Both the position numbers and the translations under genes were made by a program. A stretch of DNA of 50,416 nt from Mesorhizobium norvegicum. GTDB lineage: Bacteria; Pseudomonadota; Alphaproteobacteria; Rhizobiales; Rhizobiaceae. This document shows, piece after piece, positions 1-8,521 of this stretch. Each line of letters starts with the position of its first letter. The stretch's first letter is position 1. The notes below the pieces were generated by a model that saw nothing but the letters and a program-made list of their open reading frames with translations, did not search any database and was not told the DNA's origin. The stretch spans positions 1 through 50,416 of the forward strand of contig NZ_SMYZ01000149.1 in NCBI RefSeq assembly GCF_004919685.1, in the 5' to 3' direction.

Positions 1-140
1 GTGACGGGGAGAAAGACGCTTTCATCGATGGTTTCGCCAATCGCCAGCGTTGCAAGAAATGCCCCGAGGGTGCGGCTCTCCCTTCTCCCCGTCACTATAC
101 GGGGAGAAGGTGCCGGCAGGCGGATGAGGGGCAGCGCCAA
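1..140. repeat. Rhizobial-type palindromic intergenic element
   Basis: No gene is seen before position 222. The first 12 bases (gtgacggggaga) are the reverse complement of the tract ending at about 95, and cttctcccc (82-90) pairs with ggggagaag (101-109), so two alternative hairpins are possible. The same C/G-rich vocabulary recurs at 5728-5882 and 46358-46496. I read it as a dispersed palindromic intergenic element, not a coding region. The left boundary may lie outside the window. Confidence 0.5.
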
Positions 141-221
141 GGTCGACAATTGGTCCGAAGCGATTACCTTGGGGCCGAAATCGCATGCAGGACTTCTGCA
201 CTTGAAACATAGCCGGTGATC

Positions 222-1748
222 ATGACCCAAACTGAAACCCACGCAGACCTCTCCCGCCGTCTCGCCGCCGGCGCCGAAAACGCTCCGGCGATTTCGGCGC
301 CCGACAGGGCGACACTCACCCATGGCGGATTGCGCGGCCTGATTGCCGACACGGCAAAACAGCTGCATGCGCGCGGCATCGGCCGGGGCGACAGGGTGGC
401 GATCGTGCTGCCGAACGGGCCCGAGATGGCCACCGCCTTCGTCGCGGTAGCGGCCGCCGCCTCGACGGCGCCGCTCAATCCCGCCTACCGGGCCGACGAA
501 CTCGACTTCTACCTGACCGACATCGGCGCCAAGGCGATCCTTGTCGCGGAGGGCGAGACCGGACCAGCGGTGACGGTGGCCGAACGCCTCGGCATCGGCG
601 TGCTGCGGCTTGTCGTGCAGCCGGACACACCGGCCGGCAGCTTCACGATCGAGGGCGCGGCGATCGGACCGCCGGCAGCGCCTGATATAGCGCAGGACAG
701 CGACATCGCGCTGTTGCTGCACACTTCGGGCACGACATCGCGGCCAAAACTGGTGCCGCTCAGCCATGCCAACATCGCGGCCTCATCAGCCCATATCGGC
801 GCGACGCTTGGCCTGACGGCCGATGACCGCTGCCTCAACATCATGCCGCTGTTCCACATTCACGGCCTGATCGCGGCCGTGCTCTCCTCGCTGGCATCAG
901 GCGGCAGCATCTACTGTACGCCCGGCTTCAACGCGCTGCGCTTCTTCCAGTGGCTGAGCGAGGCGCAACCAAGCTGGTACACGGCGGTGCCGACCATGCA
1001 TCAGGCGATCCTGCCCAGGGCCGCGCGCAACACCGAGACGCTGGCGGCAGCGCGCCTGCGCTTCATCCGCTCGTCCTCGGCGTCGCTGCCGGCGCAGGTG
1101 ATGGCCGAACTGGAGGCGACCTTCGGCTGCCCGGTGATCGAATCCTACGGGATGACCGAGGCCGCGCACCAGATGGCGTCGAACCGGCTGCCGCCGGGCC
1201 TGCGCAAGCCGGGCAGCGTCGGTGCCTCCGCCGGACCGGAGGTCGCTGTCATGGCGCCTGACGGGCGGCTGCTGACAGCCGGCGAGACCGGCGAGATCGT
1301 CATTCGCGGGCCCAACGTCACGGTGGGCTACGAAAAGAACCCGGATGCCAACGCGACGGCTTTCGCGCATGGCTGGTTCCACACCGGCGATCAGGGCGTG
1401 CTGGACGAGGACGGCTATCTCAGGGTCACCGGGCGGCTCAAGGAGATCATCAACCGCGGCGGCGAAAAGATCTCGCCGCTCGAGGTCGACGACGTGCTGA
1501 TGGATCATCCGGCGGTGGCGCAGGTCGTCACCTTTGCCATGCCGCATGACAAGCTTGGCGAGGAGGTGGCGGCGGCAGTGGTGCTGCGCGAAGGCATCAG
1601 CGCCACTGAGGGCGACATCCGCCTCTATGCCGCGACGCGGCTTGCCGACTTCAAGGTGCCGCGCAAGATCCTGATCCTGGACGAGATCCCCAAGGGCGCG
1701 ACCGGCAAATTGCAACGCATCGGCCTTGCCGCCAAACTCGGACTTTGA
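222..1748 (+). CDS. Acyl-CoA synthetase, oxalate-CoA ligase-like (AAE3/Pcs60 type)
   Basis: This is an AMP-forming acid-CoA ligase of about 508 residues, a normal family length. Visible motifs are the P-loop TSGTTSRPK (about 168-176), PLFHIHGL (about 209-216), ESYGMTE, HTGDQG, the hinge block RLKEIINRGGEKISP and a C-terminal PKGATGKLQR carrying the catalytic lysine. The wording of these blocks matches plant and yeast oxalyl-CoA synthetases (AAE3/Pcs60) closely, so oxalate or a small dicarboxylate is the favoured substrate. A broader acyl-CoA role is possible. An in-frame GTG lies six bases upstream, but the ATG at 222 is the more usual start. The next gene begins three bases after the stop codon, so the two are probably co-transcribed. 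Confidence 0.85.
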   Translation: MTQTETHADLSRRLAAGAENAPAISAPDRATLTHGGLRGLIADTAKQLHARGIGRGDRVAIVLPNGPEMATAFVAVAAAASTAPLNPAYRADELDFYLTDIGAKAILVAEGETGPAVTVAERLGIGVLRLVVQPDTPAGSFTIEGAAIGPPAAPDIAQDSDIALLLHTSGTTSRPKLVPLSHANIAASSAHIGATLGLTADDRCLNIMPLFHIHGLIAAVLSSLASGGSIYCTPGFNALRFFQWLSEAQPSWYTAVPTMHQAILPRAARNTETLAAARLRFIRSSSASLPAQVMAELEATFGCPVIESYGMTEAAHQMASNRLPPGLRKPGSVGASAGPEVAVMAPDGRLLTAGETGEIVIRGPNVTVGYEKNPDANATAFAHGWFHTGDQGVLDEDGYLRVTGRLKEIINRGGEKISPLEVDDVLMDHPAVAQVVTFAMPHDKLGEEVAAAVVLREGISATEGDIRLYAATRLADFKVPRKILILDEIPKGATGKLQRIGLAAKLGL

Positions 1749-1750
1749 CG

Positions 1751-2731
1751 ATGAAGATCACCATCTTCGGCGCCGGCGCGATCGGCGGCTATCTCGCTGC
1801 CAAGCTGGCGATCACTGGGCGGACCGATCTTTCGATCGTCGCGCGCGGCGCGCATCTGGACGCGATCAAGGCAAATGGCCTGCGCCTGATCGAGGATGGC
1901 CAGGAAATGTCGGTCCCCGTCAGGGCCGCGGCCAAGGCCGAGGCGCTTGGCGCCCAGGATTATGTTGTGCTGGCGCTGAAGGCCCATTCCCTCACATCCG
2001 CCCTCGACCAGGTCGCGCCGCTGCTCGGGGACCACACATCAGTCGTCACCATGCAGAACGGCGTGCCGTGGTGGTATTTCCACGGCGTCGGCGGGCCGCT
2101 CGAAGGCACCAGGCTGAGCGCGGTCGATCCCGGTGGCGCCATCTGGCAGCGGATCGGGCCGCAGCGCGTCATCGGCTCGGTCGTCTATCCCGCCGTCGAA
2201 GTCGATGCGCCAGGCCTCATCCGCCATGTCGAGGGCAAGCGTTTCTCGCTCGGCGAACCCTCCGGCGAGCGCAGCGAACGGGTGACGCTTCTGGCCGAGG
2301 AAATGGTCAAGGCCGGCCTGCAGGTGCCGGTGCGCGACGACATCCGCAGCGAGATCTGGGTGAAGCTGTGGGGCAATCTCTCCTTCAACCCGATCTCGGC
2401 GCTGACCGGCAGCACTCTGGCGGGAATCGTTGCCGACGAGGGCACCCGCACGCTGGCCCGCACCATGATGCTGGAGGCGCAGGCGATCGGCGAAAGCCTC
2501 GGCGTGCGTTTTCCCATAGCGGTCGACCGGCGCATCAAGGGCGCCGGCGATGTCGGCGAACACAAGACCTCGATGCTGCAGGACCTCGAGCGCGGCCGGC
2601 CGATGGAGATCGACGCGCTGGTGAGCGCGGTGCAGGAACTTGGCCGGCTAACGGACAAGCCGACGCCCACCATCGACGCCGTGCTGGCGCTAGTGCGGCG
2701 GTTGGCTGTGGAGCGCGGGTGTTATGGGTGA
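1751..2731 (+). CDS. 2-dehydropantoate 2-reductase family protein (PanE/ApbA-like)
   Basis: The protein has about 326 residues. It opens with the Rossmann nucleotide-binding motif GAGAIGGYLAAKL and carries the family segment VKLWGNLSFNPISALTGST in the middle, followed by an all-helical C-terminal domain, as in ketopantoate reductases. The family reduces a 2-keto acid with NADPH. Many paralogues outside pantothenate synthesis act on other substrates, and the pairing with an acyl-CoA ligase, with no other pan gene nearby, argues for a catabolic paralogue. The ATG at 1751 is preferred over an in-frame TTG at 1745 that overlaps the upstream gene. Family assignment is secure; substrate is not. Confidence 0.85.
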   Translation: MKITIFGAGAIGGYLAAKLAITGRTDLSIVARGAHLDAIKANGLRLIEDGQEMSVPVRAAAKAEALGAQDYVVLALKAHSLTSALDQVAPLLGDHTSVVTMQNGVPWWYFHGVGGPLEGTRLSAVDPGGAIWQRIGPQRVIGSVVYPAVEVDAPGLIRHVEGKRFSLGEPSGERSERVTLLAEEMVKAGLQVPVRDDIRSEIWVKLWGNLSFNPISALTGSTLAGIVADEGTRTLARTMMLEAQAIGESLGVRFPIAVDRRIKGAGDVGEHKTSMLQDLERGRPMEIDALVSAVQELGRLTDKPTPTIDAVLALVRRLAVERGCYG

Positions 2732-2849
2732 AGGGGCTCAGGCGCAATCAGAGCCGTGGTATGAGGGCGCGACGTTCTTCTCGCGCCACAGTCGATGACG
2801 GGCTGCGACGCCCTACTCGTGGAGCAGGGGGCCACCTGACGCGCCCCGG

Positions 2850-3263
2850 TCACTTCACGGAAAAGTCGACCGCTTCCTTCACCGTGCCGTCAACGGCGAT
2901 CTGCACCTGATAGGTGCCGACCGGCCAGCCGGCATCCGGCTTGCTCACCGAGGAGTCGACATGGTTGTCGATCATGCCGATTTCGAAGCTGACCTCGTCG
3001 ATTTTGTAGTTCGCCGGCGCGACACCGCCCGAATCCACCGAAATCCAGCTCACGGTGAGCTTCGATCCCGAGGCCACCGCGTCGGTCAGATCGGCGGAGA
3101 GGAAGATGTTGGCCGTATCCGGCGCAAATGTCGCCTGAGTCTCTTTCGCGTCCTTGCTTGCGGACAGCACGATGTTTTCGAACCCTTCGGCCTGCGCGTA
3201 CACTGCGAACGTCCCAACCGCCACCAGGGCGGCTGCCCCTATCATCATCGACCGAATGCGCAT
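2850..3263 (-). CDS. Small secreted protein of unknown function
   Basis: The predicted protein has 137 residues. It starts with a clear Sec signal peptide: a basic start (MRIRSMM), a hydrophobic core of about 14 residues and a likely cleavage after AYAQA near residue 25. The mature part of about 110 residues is acidic and rich in Ser, Asp and Val and looks like an all-beta domain. It ends GTYQVQIAVDGTVKEAVDFSV, which resembles the end of an Ig-like or surface-recognition fold. It has no cysteines and no motif that I recognise. It is convergent with the ketopantoate-reductase-like gene and stands alone. Codon use and GC match the neighbours, so I consider it real. No function is assigned. Confidence 0.65.
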   Translation of the reverse strand: MRIRSMMIGAAALVAVGTFAVYAQAEGFENIVLSASKDAKETQATFAPDTANIFLSADLTDAVASGSKLTVSWISVDSGGVAPANYKIDEVSFEIGMIDNHVDSSVSKPDAGWPVGTYQVQIAVDGTVKEAVDFSVK

Positions 3264-3475
3264 GCTCTTCCCTTTGGAATGAAACCGCCGCCCGCGTCCG
3301 ACTCATGTGGTGCGTGCCCGCAGCCGCCTTCTAGGATGCGAGGGCAAGGGTTGTCCATGGAGCCACGGCGCCATGATCTGCCTTTTGACGTGATCCTCCA
3401 TGTCAGTCGACAGGGATATTGAGACGAATGGCAGCCTGACTTATGCCAGGAGCCATGGGGTGCCTGGCGTCTCCT
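3264..3475. other. Intergenic stretch, nothing recognised
   Basis: About 210 bases separate the small secreted protein from the decayed ATPase. I see no gene, strong hairpin or repeat here. It should contain the promoter of the secreted protein, reading leftward, but no convincing -35/-10 pair stands out. Confidence 0.4.
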
Positions 3476-3890
3476 TCACGCAAAGCGTTCGCCGCGGAAT
3501 GTCTCAAAGATCCGACCTCGATACGCAACAGCCACCCGGTCGCCCGCCATTGCGCATGGTTGCAGAGCCTCGCCCTCTTCGCCGGCGCCCCCGCTCAAAG
3601 CCACGGCATCAGCCGGCGGCCTTGCCGAGGCCGACAAGCTCCAGAAGATCGCCGCTGTCTCTTGCCCGCCGGAAGCCAGCCGATGGTGCTGGATCGGTTC
3701 GGCGACGATCGCATCGACGCGCATGCGCGGATTGAGCGAGGAATAGGGATCCTGGAAGATCATCTGGATCTGCCGGCGAATGGCCTGCCGCCGCGACCGG
3801 TCTTTTAGCGAAAACACCTCGGTTCCCTCGAAGGCGACGGTGCCGGACGAGGGCTCGCTTGCGCGGGCCGATCAACCGCGTCCGATCGAT
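3476..3890 (-). pseudogene. Remnant of a dipeptide-type ABC transporter ATPase (OppF/DppF-like)
   Basis: On the minus strand one frame reads SGTVAFEGTEVFSLKDR, then RRQIQMIFQDPYSSLNPRMRV, the Q-loop region of DppF/OppF ATPases. Past SGGQET the homology jumps to another frame (DLLELVGLGKAAG) and back (DAVALSGG), and then dissolves before the ABC signature and Walker B. The Walker A part is missing at the 5' end, next to the 3' end of the intact fused ATPase. The open frame of 113 residues is therefore a frameshifted, truncated relic and not a working protein. It probably derives from a duplicated or replaced ATPase of the adjacent operon. Confidence 0.75.
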
Positions 3891-3924
3891 CTGGAGCTGA
3901 TCAGTCCGGCGGGACGTGTCTCAG

Positions 3925-5691
3925 TCAGTTGCCGGCGGCGACGAGATGGCCGTTGCCGACATCCCTCAGCGCCAGTTTCAGCGGCGCCTCGCCGATCCTG
4001 CGGGTGGCGCTTGGGATCTCCTGGTCGAGGCGGGCGAAGCGGCTTCTTCGCTTGCCCGGATCGGGCACCGGCACGGCTTCGATCAGCCGTCTGGTGTAGG
4101 GATGGCGCGGGTTGGAAAAGACCTGGTCGCGGGTGCCCATCTCGACGATCTGGCCGAGATACATGACGGCGACTCGGTCGGAAATATTCTCGACCACCGC
4201 CATGTCGTGCGAGATGAAGAGATAGGCGACGCCGAATTCGCGCTGCAATTCCTTCAGCAGGTCAAGCACGCGCGCCTGCACCGAGACATCGAGCGCCGAC
4301 ACACTTTCATCGGCGATGATCAGTTTTGGCCGCAAGGCCAGCGCGCGCGCGATGCAGACGCGCTGGCGCTGGCCGCCGGAGAATTCATGCGGGTAAAGCT
4401 CCATCTGGTCGGCCGATAGGCCGACCCGCTCGAACAGTGCGGCCACACGCTCGCTGCGCTCTTCCTTCGAGGCGATGCCGTGGATGACGAGCGGCTCGGC
4501 GACGAGATCACCGACGCGCATGCGTGGGTCGAGCGAGGCGAAGGGGTCTTGGAAGATCATTTGCACGTCGCGGCGCACCGCCTTGCGCTCGTCGCGGCCA
4601 AGGCCGGACAGGTTGCGCCCGCCAATGACGATGTCGCCGCTGTAGGGCACCAGTCCGGCCAGCGCCTTGGCAGTGGTCGACTTGCCGCAGCCGGACTCGC
4701 CGACCAGCGCCAGCGTCTCGTTGGGCGCGATCGAAAAACTGACACCCTCGACGGCGTGGACGCGACGATTGACCCGGCCGAAGAAACCGCCATGCAGGTC
4801 GAAGCGGACATGCAGGTCCTTGACCTCGGCGACATTGGCCGGCGTCGTTGCCGTCTCGACATCCCTGGATTTCTGGCGGCCGACGCCGCTGCCGATACGC
4901 GGCACCGCGGCAAGCAGCTCGCGCGTGTAATCGGCTTGCGGCCGGGCGAAGATGTCCGCTGTCTTTCCCTCTTCGACCATGCGGCCATGCCGCATGATGA
5001 TGACGCGGTCGGCCATTTCGGCGACGACGCCCATGTCGTGGGTGATCAGGATGACGCTGGTGCCATGCTGGCGCTGCAGGTCGCGCAGCAGCTCCAGCAC
5101 CTCGCCTTGCACGGTGACGTCGAGCGCCGTCGTCGGCTCGTCGGCGATCAGCACGTCGGGCTCGAGCGCCAGGGCCATTGCGATCATCACCCGCTGGCGC
5201 ATGCCGCCGGACAGCTCGTGCGGAAACTGCATTAGCCGGCTTTCAGCTTCCGAAATGCGCACCGCCTTCAACGCTTCGATGGCGCGCTGACGGGCCTGCG
5301 CTTGCGACAGGCTGGTATGCGCCTCGATGGATTCGGTCAGTTGCCGGCCGATCGACAGCACCGGGTTGAGCGAGGTCATCGGCTCCTGGAAGATCATGGC
5401 GATGCGGTCGCCGCGAATGCGCCGCATTTGGCGCTCGTCGAGCGCTGTGAGTTCGGTCTCACCAAGGCGGATCGTGCCGGCCGAAATACGGGCCGCAGGT
5501 TGCGGCAGAAGCTGCATGATCGCCAACGCCGTCATCGATTTGCCGGAGCCGGACTCGCCGGCAATGCACAGCGTCTCGCCGCGCGAAAGCGCCAGCGACA
5601 GGTTGGAGACGACCTCGCGCTCGCCGTCCTCGCCGCGCACGCTGACGGAGAGGTTGGCGATGTCTAGGATGGATTTGCTGGCAGGGGTCAT
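3925..5691 (-). CDS. Fused double ATPase of a dipeptide-type ABC importer (DppD-DppF/GsiA type)
   Basis: The protein has 588 residues and two complete ABC ATPase halves. The first half has Walker A GESGSGKS (45-52), FQEPMTSLNP, signature LSGGMRQRV (about 160-168) and Walker B LIADEPT. The second has GESGCGKS (331-338), FQDPFASLDPRM, signature FSGGQRQRV and Walker B LIIADES. Each half is followed by the oligopeptide-family C-terminal extension. Such fusions (as in GsiA) power PepT-family importers for peptides, glutathione, opines or other small amides. It is the last gene of the amide operon and is separated from the amidase gene by 208 bases holding a large inverted repeat. Its role as the energiser of the two permeases upstream is inferred from position. 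Confidence 0.9.
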   Translation of the reverse strand: MTPASKSILDIANLSVSVRGEDGEREVVSNLSLALSRGETLCIAGESGSGKSMTALAIMQLLPQPAARISAGTIRLGETELTALDERQMRRIRGDRIAMIFQEPMTSLNPVLSIGRQLTESIEAHTSLSQAQARQRAIEALKAVRISEAESRLMQFPHELSGGMRQRVMIAMALALEPDVLIADEPTTALDVTVQGEVLELLRDLQRQHGTSVILITHDMGVVAEMADRVIIMRHGRMVEEGKTADIFARPQADYTRELLAAVPRIGSGVGRQKSRDVETATTPANVAEVKDLHVRFDLHGGFFGRVNRRVHAVEGVSFSIAPNETLALVGESGCGKSTTAKALAGLVPYSGDIVIGGRNLSGLGRDERKAVRRDVQMIFQDPFASLDPRMRVGDLVAEPLVIHGIASKEERSERVAALFERVGLSADQMELYPHEFSGGQRQRVCIARALALRPKLIIADESVSALDVSVQARVLDLLKELQREFGVAYLFISHDMAVVENISDRVAVMYLGQIVEMGTRDQVFSNPRHPYTRRLIEAVPVPDPGKRRSRFARLDQEIPSATRRIGEAPLKLALRDVGNGHLVAAGN

Positions 5692-5727
5692 TGCGCGTGT
5701 GACCCGGAGAGGGATTTACTCCGGCAC

Positions 5728-5882
5728 ACCCCCCTCTGTCCTGCCGGACATCTCCCCCGCAAGGGGGGAGATTGGCGGTTTTGCCGCAGCGTCCATTTCT
5801 CACCGTTGAAAAGTGGCGAAGCCCGTCGTGACATCCGATCTCCCCCCTTGCGGGGGAGATGCCCGGCAGGGCAGAGGGGGGT
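5728..5882. repeat. Large inverted repeat (two 45 bp arms) within the amide operon
   Basis: The arm at 5728-5772 is the reverse complement of the arm at 5838-5882 at 43 of 45 positions, enclosing a 65-base loop. Each arm itself contains a smaller palindrome (ctcccccgc-aaggggggag). The element lies between the stop of the amidase gene and the start of the fused ATPase, both on the minus strand. In RNA it would form a very stable hairpin, which could act as a partial terminator or RNA-processing and stability element. C/G-rich elements of this style occur elsewhere in the window. Confidence 0.85.
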
Positions 5883-5899
5883 GCCTTGGCGCCTACCTC

Positions 5900-6844
5900 T
5901 CATTCAAACACGCAGCGCGGGAAGTAGAACGACACCACCCAGTTCGGCATGTCGACGATCTCACTGATGCGGAGATCGCCGCACACCGAGGCCAGCATAT
6001 AGGCCTCGACGGGGTCTATTCTGTAACGGCCGGCGAGCAGGTCGACCATCTGGGCGACCGCCTCTTTGGCGCCGGTCATCAGGTCCGGGCCGATGCCGGT
6101 CGTCACCTCGTAGCCCTTGGCGTCGAGATGGCGTGTCACCGGACCGGAGGTGGTGAAGCGCGGCGTCTTCAGCCTGGCGTCCTTGACCAGGTCGAGCTTG
6201 AGCACGACATCCATCGGGCTTTCGATCGCCGTGCCGCAGACCTCGCCGTCACCTTGCGCGGCATGGGTGTCGCCGACCGAAAATAGCGCGCCCGCCACTT
6301 CCACCGGCAGATAGAGCGTGGTGCCGGCGGCGAGATCGCGGATGTCGAGATTGCCGCCGACGCGCCTTGGCGGCACCACAGAGTGGTGGCCCTTTTCGGC
6401 CGGCGCGTTGCCTATGGTGCCGGCAAAGGGTTTCAGCGGTACGCGGGCGTGTCTGCCGAACAGCGCCGGCTCGAGCGAGGCGGCGTCGTATTTCCAGATG
6501 TTCAGCGCCGGCTCCTTGAAATCATCGGCGAGCAGGCCGAAACCGGGAATGTTGGCCGTCCAGCCGAAGCCGGACGGTTTGAACATCTCGATCGTCACCT
6601 TCAGCGCGTCGCCCGGCTCGGCACCCTCGACGAAGATCGGCCCGGTCACCGGGTTGATCTGGCCGAAGTCGAGCTTGGCGATGTCGGCGACCGTGCTGTC
6701 GGCCTGAAGCTGACCGCCGCCGGCATCGAGGCACTGGAACTCGATGGTCGAGCCGGGCGCCACCCGCTCGACCGGGGCAAACGAATTGTCCCAGCCGAAA
6801 TGATGATGGCGCCCGTGGATGGTGTAGTCGCAGTTATTGCACAT
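5900..6844 (-). CDS. Acetamidase/formamidase family amidohydrolase
   Basis: The product has 314 residues and belongs to the FmdA/AmdA family, which hydrolyses short amides to ammonia and the carboxylic acid. Supporting segments are HHHFGWDNSFAPV near the N terminus, PVTGPIFVEGAEPGDAL, GGNLDIRDL and FSVGDTHAAQGDGEVCGTAIE, the metal- and substrate-binding core of the family. No signal peptide is seen, so it acts in the cytoplasm. Its start overlaps the end of the binding-protein gene by 11 bases, so translation is probably coupled. Together with the AmiC/AmiR regulators at the operon head, this makes an amide the likely inducer and substrate. The exact amide cannot be read from the sequence. 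Confidence 0.88.
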   Translation of the reverse strand: MCNNCDYTIHGRHHHFGWDNSFAPVERVAPGSTIEFQCLDAGGGQLQADSTVADIAKLDFGQINPVTGPIFVEGAEPGDALKVTIEMFKPSGFGWTANIPGFGLLADDFKEPALNIWKYDAASLEPALFGRHARVPLKPFAGTIGNAPAEKGHHSVVPPRRVGGNLDIRDLAAGTTLYLPVEVAGALFSVGDTHAAQGDGEVCGTAIESPMDVVLKLDLVKDARLKTPRFTTSGPVTRHLDAKGYEVTTGIGPDLMTGAKEAVAQMVDLLAGRYRIDPVEAYMLASVCGDLRISEIVDMPNWVVSFYFPRCVFE

Positions 6845-8477
6845 CTTTTACGTACACATTGTCGTAGTTGATCGGAATATGGACCGGGTCGACATAGAGG
6901 TTGTCGGCGCCGCCCATGCGCGCCGATTTCATGGTGAAGCGCTGCTCGTTGAAGACCGGCGCCCAGGGCGCGTCTTCCATCACCTTGTCGTAGATGGCGC
7001 TCCACATCTTGTCGCGCTCGCCGGCCTTGGCTGGATCGACCACCGAGTCGGCCTCGGCCGCCTTGGCGTCGAGATCCTTGTTGCAATACCACGACCAGTT
7101 CCAGCCGCCCGGAACCGCACCGGCGCAGCCGAGGATCGGGCCGTAGAAGTTCGACGGATCAGGGAAGTCCGCGATCCAGGCCATGCCGCCGGACCAGATC
7201 ATCGGCGCGCCGGCCTTGTCACCGCCGGCGGCAATCACATTGGCCTGGGCGAGCGACTGGATGCTGGCCTTGATGCCGATGGCCGCCAGGTCCTGCTGGA
7301 TCGCCTGGGCGATGCGCGGGTTGGGATCGGTGTTCATGGCAAACAATTGCGTGTCGAAACCGTCGGGATGACCGGCCTCGGCGAGCAGCGCCTTGGCCTT
7401 GGCGACGTCATAGGGATAGCCCTTGTATTCCTTGTCATAGCCCGGCATCGACGGCGGCAGCGGCTGGTTGGCCGGCACGGCGCGGCCGTTGATGATCTGG
7501 ATGACGCGCGCCTTGTTGATCGCCATGTTGACCGCCTGGCGCACCTTCACATTGTCGAACGGCGCCATGGTGGTGTTCATGGTGACGTAGCCGGTGTGCA
7601 GCTGGCCGCCTTCGACGACGCGCGCCTTCTGCTCGGGATCGGCCATCACCTCCTGGAATTTTGCCGGCGGAATGCCGTCGCCGGGCACGTCGATCTCGCC
7701 CTTCTGCAGGCGCAGCAGCGCCACGATCGGCTCCTGGCCGATCTCGAAGGTGATCTTGTCCAGATGCGGCAGGCCCTTGTGCCAGTAGTCCGGGTTGCGC
7801 TCGAAGACAATGCGCTGGCCGAGTGTCCACTCGGCGAGCTTGAAGGCGCCGGTGCCGACCGGATGCTTGCCGAAATCGGCGCCGTATTTCTCGACCTCTT
7901 CCTTCGGCACGACATGCGAGAAGTTGATGGCCATGACATGCAGGAAGGTGGCGTCGGGGCGGGTCAGCTCGAACTTGACGGTGTAGGGATCGACGACGGT
8001 GACGCCGGAGAGGCTTTCCGCCTTGCCGGCGGCGACATCGTCATAGCCCTTGATCGAGCCGAAGAAGCCGGCGCCGGGGCTCTGGGTCTTCGGGTTGGTG
8101 ACGCGGTCGAGAGAATATTTCACGTCGTCGGCGGTCATCTCGCGGCCATTGTGGAATTTCACGCCATGGCGGAGCTTGAAGGTGAAGGTCTTGCCGTCGG
8201 GCGCGATCTCGTAGCTTTCGGCAAGGTCGGGCTTCAGGTTGGTGGTGCCCGGCTCATAGTCCATCAGACCGTCGAACAGGCTCTTGATCATCGACCAGTT
8301 CTGCCAGTCATAGCCGATCGCCGGATCGAGCGTGGCGACGTCGTCCTTGTAGGTGATGGTGATGGCGCCGCCCTGCTTGGCGTTCGGATCGACGGCGTCC
8401 TCGGCGCGAACGCTTGTCATGCCGAGCATCAGCGCCAGCGCCGATGCCGCTACCGTGGATGCGAGAAACTTTTTCAT
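6834..8477 (-). CDS. Periplasmic substrate-binding protein, dipeptide/oligopeptide family (SBP_bac_5)
   Basis: The protein has 547 residues with a typical Sec signal peptide (MKKFLASTVAASALALMLG, cleaved after VRAED or nearby). The mature chain shows family-5 features: an opening ITYKDDVATLDPAIGYDW, a central FKLRHGVKFHNGREMTADDVKYSLDR, a conserved PVGTGAFKLAEW and VRQAVNMAIN. It captures a peptide-like or small amide solute in the periplasm for the two permeases encoded just upstream. A Shine-Dalgarno-like aaaggga lies eight to ten bases before the ATG. There are 44 bases between the permease stop codon and this start. The ligand is not determinable, but operon context points to an amide or amidated compound. 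Confidence 0.92.
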   Translation of the reverse strand: MKKFLASTVAASALALMLGMTSVRAEDAVDPNAKQGGAITITYKDDVATLDPAIGYDWQNWSMIKSLFDGLMDYEPGTTNLKPDLAESYEIAPDGKTFTFKLRHGVKFHNGREMTADDVKYSLDRVTNPKTQSPGAGFFGSIKGYDDVAAGKAESLSGVTVVDPYTVKFELTRPDATFLHVMAINFSHVVPKEEVEKYGADFGKHPVGTGAFKLAEWTLGQRIVFERNPDYWHKGLPHLDKITFEIGQEPIVALLRLQKGEIDVPGDGIPPAKFQEVMADPEQKARVVEGGQLHTGYVTMNTTMAPFDNVKVRQAVNMAINKARVIQIINGRAVPANQPLPPSMPGYDKEYKGYPYDVAKAKALLAEAGHPDGFDTQLFAMNTDPNPRIAQAIQQDLAAIGIKASIQSLAQANVIAAGGDKAGAPMIWSGGMAWIADFPDPSNFYGPILGCAGAVPGGWNWSWYCNKDLDAKAAEADSVVDPAKAGERDKMWSAIYDKVMEDAPWAPVFNEQRFTMKSARMGGADNLYVDPVHIPINYDNVYVKDVQ

Positions 8478-8521
8478 TTTTATGTTCCCTTTCTCTGTTT
8501 GTTTTCAGTCATGTCCTGATT

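Noticed and set aside
6837..8519. Open frame of 560 codons on the plus strand
   Set aside because: It is wholly antisense to the SBP_bac_5 gene, has no recognisable domain and arises from high-GC codon bias.
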